Shown: one piece after another, positions 15,667 through 19,196 of the stretch
Position numbering within the stretch: the first letter of the stretch is position 1
Layout of the letters: the number at the start of each line of letters is the position of its first letter
Assembly: GCA_026397695.1 (NCBI GenBank)
Contig: JAPLUJ010000678.1
Location: forward strand, 1-19,196
Source of the DNA: Verrucomicrobiota bacterium
Lineage (GTDB): Bacteria > Verrucomicrobiota > Verrucomicrobiia > Verrucomicrobiales > Akkermansiaceae
Length of the DNA stretch: 19,196 nt
Reading direction: 5' to 3'
The notes under the pieces: model-generated
What the model was told of the DNA's origin: nothing
The model's input: only the letters and a program-made list of their open reading frames with translations
The model's database searches: none
Translations under genes and position numbers: made by a program

Positions 15667-15839
15667 GGGATATGCGGTTTCCCGCCTTGATTCAGGACGG
15701 GCGATTGATGAAGACCCGCCGCATGCATGTCCCCCCGGATCTTCGATGGTTGAAAAGCGGCGCAGGAAGGGACGCGGGAAATAGGGGACTTCCCCCGGCT
15801 TGGCAAGCGGAAAACTCACAAATCATTTTCCGCCACGGA
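15667..15839 (-). promoter_or_regulatory. rpsB upstream region with two hairpins
   Basis: Between the ydcH-like stop and the rpsB ATG there are 173 bp. One hairpin, GCGGAAAA...TTTTCCGC (15807-15814 with 15826-15833, 11-nt loop), lies just after the ydcH-like stop and may be its terminator. A second, GGGG-ACTT-CCCC (15784-15795), is followed on the minus strand by TATTTCCC. The remaining leader of about 115 nt could house the rpsB promoter and a regulatory leader, but I could not match a known S2-binding leader. Confidence 0.4.
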
Positions 15840-16091
15840 TCAGCCCTTGGCGGCTTCCGTGCGCAGGCACTTATAGATTTGATCCTTGAGGGCGGCACGC
15901 GTGAATTTCATCTTCTCGATTTCCACATCGGAAATGGGCAACTGCCGTTCCTCCAGCCGGCGGATCTCATCGTCAAGGTGGTCATGCTTGGCCACCAACG
16001 TGTCGAAGGATTTGTCGGTGGCTCTGAGGGAATCGAGCATGCGGCGATACTCGGGAAATTCGTGGCTGATGTCGTGGTGTTCTGAAAGCAT
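15840..16091 (-). CDS. YdcH/DUF465-family small coiled-coil protein
   Basis: An 83-aa, highly charged, helix-rich protein (FPEYRRMLDSLRATDKSFD, then a HDHLDDEIRRLEE segment) matching the DUF465 (YdcH) family in size and pattern. These are short helical proteins of unknown function found widely in Gram-negative bacteria. It precedes rpsB on the same strand with a hairpin between, and is divergent from the ADP-ribosylglycohydrolase-like gene. Confidence 0.82.
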   Translation of the reverse strand: MLSEHHDISHEFPEYRRMLDSLRATDKSFDTLVAKHDHLDDEIRRLEERQLPISDVEIEKMKFTRAALKDQIYKCLRTEAAKG

Positions 16092-16199
16092 GGTCGGGAT
16101 GGGCTGCGGTTCGGGTGAGGGATGACGGAATCTGGGCCATTGCGCCCCGCACGCGCCAGCGGAAAAAATCGGACAATGGATTTTTTTCTGGCGTTCGTT

Positions 16200-16243
16200 G
16201 GACGACCATCCACAGTGCGCGCGACGGTCGTCCCACAGTGGGA
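16200..16243. promoter_or_regulatory. Operator-like nested repeats upstream of the secreted gene pair
   Basis: GGACGACC (16200-16207) and GGTCGTCC (16226-16233) form a perfect 8-bp inverted repeat with an 18-nt spacer. CCACAGTG occurs twice as a direct repeat (16210-16217 and 16233-16240), about two helical turns apart. TCCCAC-A-GTGGGA (16231-16243) is a second perfect palindrome. All lie 47-90 bp before the ATG at 16290 in the divergent region, a sensible place for a transcription factor. The regulator is unknown. Confidence 0.45.
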
Positions 16244-16289
16244 CTGCCTGAACAGTAACTCTTATTTTAATTTGAAGGAGATTTTGATC

Positions 16290-17555
16290 ATGTTACGTTG
16301 CAAAAACATTCCCGCGTTGGTGGTTTTCCTGGCTTGTTCTTGGACCGTGCCGGCCCGGGCGGATGAGTTCCGCCGCTTGTCGGTGGACGATTACCGCGAT
16401 AAGATGAAGGCCGCCTGGCTCGGCCAGATGATCGGCGTGGGCTGGGGGCAGCCCACCGAGTTCAAGGTCAAGGGCGAGATCATTCCGGAAGACCGCATGC
16501 CTCCGTGGAAACCGGAGATGGTCAATCAGCATGGCAATGACGACTGCTACGTCGAAATGACCTTCATGCGCACGCTGGAACAATACGGCTTCGACGTCCC
16601 GATCCGCCAGGCGGGCATCGACTTCGCCAACAGCGGCTACCGGCTGTGGCACGCCAACGTGGCCGGTCGCAACAATCTGCGCAAGGGCATCGCACCGCCC
16701 GACAGCGGCCACCCGCAATGCAACAAGTGTTCCGACGACATCGACTATCAGATCGAGGCCGACTTCTCCGGCATCATCGCGCCGGGGCTGCCGAACCTGG
16801 TCATCGAACTGGGCGACAAGTTCGGCCGCCTGATGAACTACGGCGACGGCGTGTACGCCGGTCAGTTTGTTGGCGGCATGTATGCCGAGGCGTTTTTTGA
16901 GTCCGACCCGGTCAAGCTGGTCGAGGCCGGGCTGAAGTGCATTCCGGCGGAAAGCCAATATGCCGAGATGGTGCGTGACCTGTTGAAGTGGTGCAAGGAG
17001 AACGACGACTGGCAGAAGACCTGGCAGTTGATCGAAGACAAGTATCACAAGGATCCCAAGTACACCCACGGCCTCTGCTCGAAACCCGGCGGCAAGGGAG
17101 GAATGAGCATCGACGCGAAACTCAACGGAGCCTACATCGTCATGGGCCTGCTCTACGGCAAGGGCGATCCGGATAAGACCGTGATCATTTCCTGCCGCTG
17201 CGGCCAGGACAGTGACTGCAATCCGTCGAATGCCGCCGGCGTGCTCTTCGCCGGCATGGGGACGTCGAAAATGCCCGCACGCTTCACCGAGAAACTCGAC
17301 TCGGAGCGCAAGTTCGACTTTTCCGACTACGACTTGCCGAAGGTCTTGGAGGTGTCGGAGAAACTGGCCAGGGCCGCCGTGCTGCGCGCCGGCGGGAAAA
17401 TCGAGAAGGATCCGCAGGGCAAGGAAGTTTTCCTTATTCCCAAACAGACGCCCAAACCCGGCAAAGCCGAACAGTGTTTGACCCCCGGCCCCGTGGCCAA
17501 CAGCAAATTCACGGAAGAGGAAATGAAACAGATCGTCGCGCCGGTGAAGAAGTAG
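16290..17555 (+). CDS. Secreted ADP-ribosylglycohydrolase-family protein
   Basis: An exported protein of about 421 aa. The signal peptide is about residues 1-24 (NIPALVVFLACSWTVPARA). The body fits the ADP-ribosylglycohydrolase (DraG/ARH) all-helical fold. WLGQMIGVGWGQPTEF (43-58) matches the family opening, HGNDDCYVEM (81-90) provides the metal-binding Asp pair (T/NDD motif), and CGQDSDCNPSNAAGVLFA (304-321) matches the C-terminal DxDxxA metal motif. Known members remove ADP-ribose from proteins, but exported members in Planctomycetes and Verrucomicrobia often occur with glycan genes and their substrate is not established. The Cys-rich patch PQCNKCSDD (142-150) is unusual. A strong ribosome binding site, GAAGGAG (16274-16280), fixes the start, in contrast to most genes here. 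The next gene lies 90 bp downstream. Confidence 0.85.
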   Translation: MLRCKNIPALVVFLACSWTVPARADEFRRLSVDDYRDKMKAAWLGQMIGVGWGQPTEFKVKGEIIPEDRMPPWKPEMVNQHGNDDCYVEMTFMRTLEQYGFDVPIRQAGIDFANSGYRLWHANVAGRNNLRKGIAPPDSGHPQCNKCSDDIDYQIEADFSGIIAPGLPNLVIELGDKFGRLMNYGDGVYAGQFVGGMYAEAFFESDPVKLVEAGLKCIPAESQYAEMVRDLLKWCKENDDWQKTWQLIEDKYHKDPKYTHGLCSKPGGKGGMSIDAKLNGAYIVMGLLYGKGDPDKTVIISCRCGQDSDCNPSNAAGVLFAGMGTSKMPARFTEKLDSERKFDFSDYDLPKVLEVSEKLARAAVLRAGGKIEKDPQGKEVFLIPKQTPKPGKAEQCLTPGPVANSKFTEEEMKQIVAPVKK

Positions 17556-17645
17556 GCCGTGCCGTCGAGTCTTTCAATGCTTGCGAGAGGAACTCGGCGT
17601 GGAAGAAGCAATAGCCTGCCGCAAGAGCGACCGGGGGGAAAAGTC

Positions 17646-19064
17646 ATGACCAGACAGATCCTGACAATCGCGATGCTTACTGCGACACTCTGCGCCGGTG
17701 CCGGTGGTGCCCCTGTCGATGCGCCCGCCCAGCGAACCCGCTTTCTGGTGCTGGATTCGCGCATCATCGAAACGGTGGAAAACGCAAAGCTGACGCTCGG
17801 CAAGGCGGTCAAGAGCCAGCACAACCCGTTGTTCAGCGAAGACAAGCCCTGGGAGCAACGCTTCGATAACCTCTATGCCAACGTGATCTACGACCAGCAG
17901 GAGAAACTCTACAAGTGTTGGTACAGTCCTTTCATCGTCGATAACTCGGCGCAGGGCATGACTCTCGAGCAGCGGAGCAAGACGCGCTATCTTCTGCCAC
18001 GGGGCCGCGATATGGCCATCTGTTATGCCGTTTCCAAGGACGGCCTCAAGTGGGAGAAGCCGGAACTTGGACTCGTCGAGTTCGAGGGCTCCAAGCAGAA
18101 CAACATCGTTTGGCGGGGACCGCACGGCGCGGGTGTGTTCAAGGATTTTCACGATCCCGACCCGGCGCGACGTTACAAGGCGTTCTTCCAGGGAGTCAAA
18201 GTCGCGTTTTCGGCCGACGGGATTCACTGGGGTGCGGCGATTTCCTGCCCGGATATCAAGGTGGCGGGCGATACCCACAACAACGCGCTGTGGGCACCGA
18301 CCGCAGGCAAATACGTGGGAATTACCCGCACTTGGGGCGGGCAGAAGAAAGCGCGCCAAGTCGCCCGATCCGAAAGCGACGACTTCCTGAAATGGACGAA
18401 GGCCGAAGTCGTCTTGCAAGGACTGGAGCACAACCTTCAGATCTACTCCATGCCGGTCTTTTACCATGGCGGGGTATATCTCGGACTGGCGGCGATCCAC
18501 GATCAAAAGGCGGATCGCGTCTGGACCGAACTGACGTGGAGTCCCGACACGGTGCAATGGAACCGCGTCTGCCCCGGCACACCGCTGATCGCCAATAGCG
18601 AGAAGGAGATGGCCTGCGACTGGGGCTGCGTGTATGCCGGTGCCTATCCGATCTTCCTTGAAGACCAAATCCGCATCTACTACGGCGGCTCGGATGGGCT
18701 GCATACTAGTTGGCGCAACGGCTTTCTCTGCCTTGCGACCCTGCGCCCGGACGGCTTCGCAGGTTACGAACCTATCGCACAGGACAAGCCGACAATGATC
18801 ACCACCGCGCCGCTCGCTTGCGGCGCGGGGCTGCGGATTTCTGCGGATGTCGCGGAGAACGGATCCATCCAAGTGACGGTTCTCGATAACCAGAACAAGC
18901 CAGTGGCCGCAAGCGAACCGATAGCACACACGGTCACGGATGCCGAGGTGCGGTGGCAAGCAGGATTCACGCTCGCAACACTCAAAGGGCGCGAGATTCG
19001 TTTGCGCCTGGAACTGACCAACTCAAAGCTCTATTCGTTCGTTTTCACCGCGCCGGCCAACTAA
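17646..19064 (+). CDS. Secreted five-bladed beta-propeller glycosidase-like protein
   Basis: An exported protein of about 472 aa with a signal peptide (about 1-22, QILTIAMLTATLCAGAGGA). Repeated blade-like motifs, such as VIYDQQEKLYKCWYSPF, ICYAVSKDGLKWEKPELG, FHDPDPARRYKAFFQG, VAFSADGIHWGAA and RIYYGGSDGLH, are typical of GH32/GH43/GH68-superfamily propellers found in sugar-utilisation clusters. The last 90 or so residues look like a beta-sandwich (GLRISADVAENGSIQVTVLD, then REIRLRLELTNSKLYSFVF). Catalytic residues were not assigned, so enzymatic activity is not proven. A purine-rich GGGGGGAAAA precedes ATG 17646. It is 90 bp after the ADP-ribosylglycohydrolase-like gene and probably in the same transcript. 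Confidence 0.75.
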   Translation: MTRQILTIAMLTATLCAGAGGAPVDAPAQRTRFLVLDSRIIETVENAKLTLGKAVKSQHNPLFSEDKPWEQRFDNLYANVIYDQQEKLYKCWYSPFIVDNSAQGMTLEQRSKTRYLLPRGRDMAICYAVSKDGLKWEKPELGLVEFEGSKQNNIVWRGPHGAGVFKDFHDPDPARRYKAFFQGVKVAFSADGIHWGAAISCPDIKVAGDTHNNALWAPTAGKYVGITRTWGGQKKARQVARSESDDFLKWTKAEVVLQGLEHNLQIYSMPVFYHGGVYLGLAAIHDQKADRVWTELTWSPDTVQWNRVCPGTPLIANSEKEMACDWGCVYAGAYPIFLEDQIRIYYGGSDGLHTSWRNGFLCLATLRPDGFAGYEPIAQDKPTMITTAPLACGAGLRISADVAENGSIQVTVLDNQNKPVAASEPIAHTVTDAEVRWQAGFTLATLKGREIRLRLELTNSKLYSFVFTAPAN

Positions 19065-19196
19065 CGAACAGCCTGGGGTCACAGATCGTGGATTGCTGAT
19101 TGTGGATGGTGGACCACATCGACTACGGCTGGATGGTGCGCATGCTTCCTTCCCCGGGTCGGTCACCCTTCCCGAGTTGGCTTCAGATGGTAGTTT
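19065..19196. other. Window end, no supported feature
   Basis: A frame starting at ATG 19106 remains open to the window edge (MVDHIDYGWMVRMLPSPG...), but it is too short to assign. A TGGATTGCTGATTGTGGATGG stretch is loosely repetitive. Confidence 0.3.

Overview
The window looks like a chromosomal stretch of a Verrucomicrobiota-type bacterium (inference). The grounds are high GC, mostly weak Shine-Dalgarno sequences, a long-leader DUF1559-like prepilin, a Deg9-like PDZ protein, and secreted glycan-type genes of a kind common in Verrucomicrobia and Planctomycetes. No phage, CRISPR array or intact insertion sequence was seen.

Layout. 117-1541 (+) is ccoG, the cbb3 oxidase assembly ferredoxin, followed by a 7-bp tandem repeat and a 330-bp stretch without a convincing gene. 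tRNA-Ala(GGC) lies at 1922-1994 (-), then a COG4112-like Nudix gene (+). A minus-strand cluster at 7242-2816 reads htrA (active, four PDZ domains), a catalytically degenerate trypsin-like paralogue, then metG. Diverging from it are an M20 dipeptidase and glnS (+), 13 bp apart. A 204-bp element with long inverted repeats separates glnS from a lipoprotein with a second degenerate HtrA fold plus PDZ domains (Deg9-like), and a prepilin follows. A second minus-strand cluster reads ydcH-like, rpsB, tsf and a LolD-type ABC ATPase. The right end (16.29-19.06 kb) holds two secreted plus-strand genes: an ADP-ribosylglycohydrolase-family protein and a five-bladed-propeller glycosidase-like protein.

How the genes fit together. 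Most of the window is housekeeping: two aminoacyl-tRNA synthetases, the rpsB-tsf pair and a tRNA, mixed with envelope quality-control genes. Three trypsin-fold proteins occur within about 8 kb, and only one keeps the full His-Asp-Ser triad. The two right-end genes differ from the rest by having strong ribosome binding sites and lacking a short DNA word (GTTAG/CTAAC) that is scattered through the first 15.4 kb; they may be a transferred glycan-processing pair.

The main surprises are: (1) the over-used GTTAG/CTAAC word, kept in every possible coding frame even at the cost of rare codons; (2) tsf, an essential gene, frameshifted by a diverged 71-bp tandem duplication whose differences are almost all synonymous, which suggests either a join of two strain alleles in assembly or a genuine lesion; (3) pseudoproteases beside an active HtrA; (4) the inverted-repeat element after glnS.
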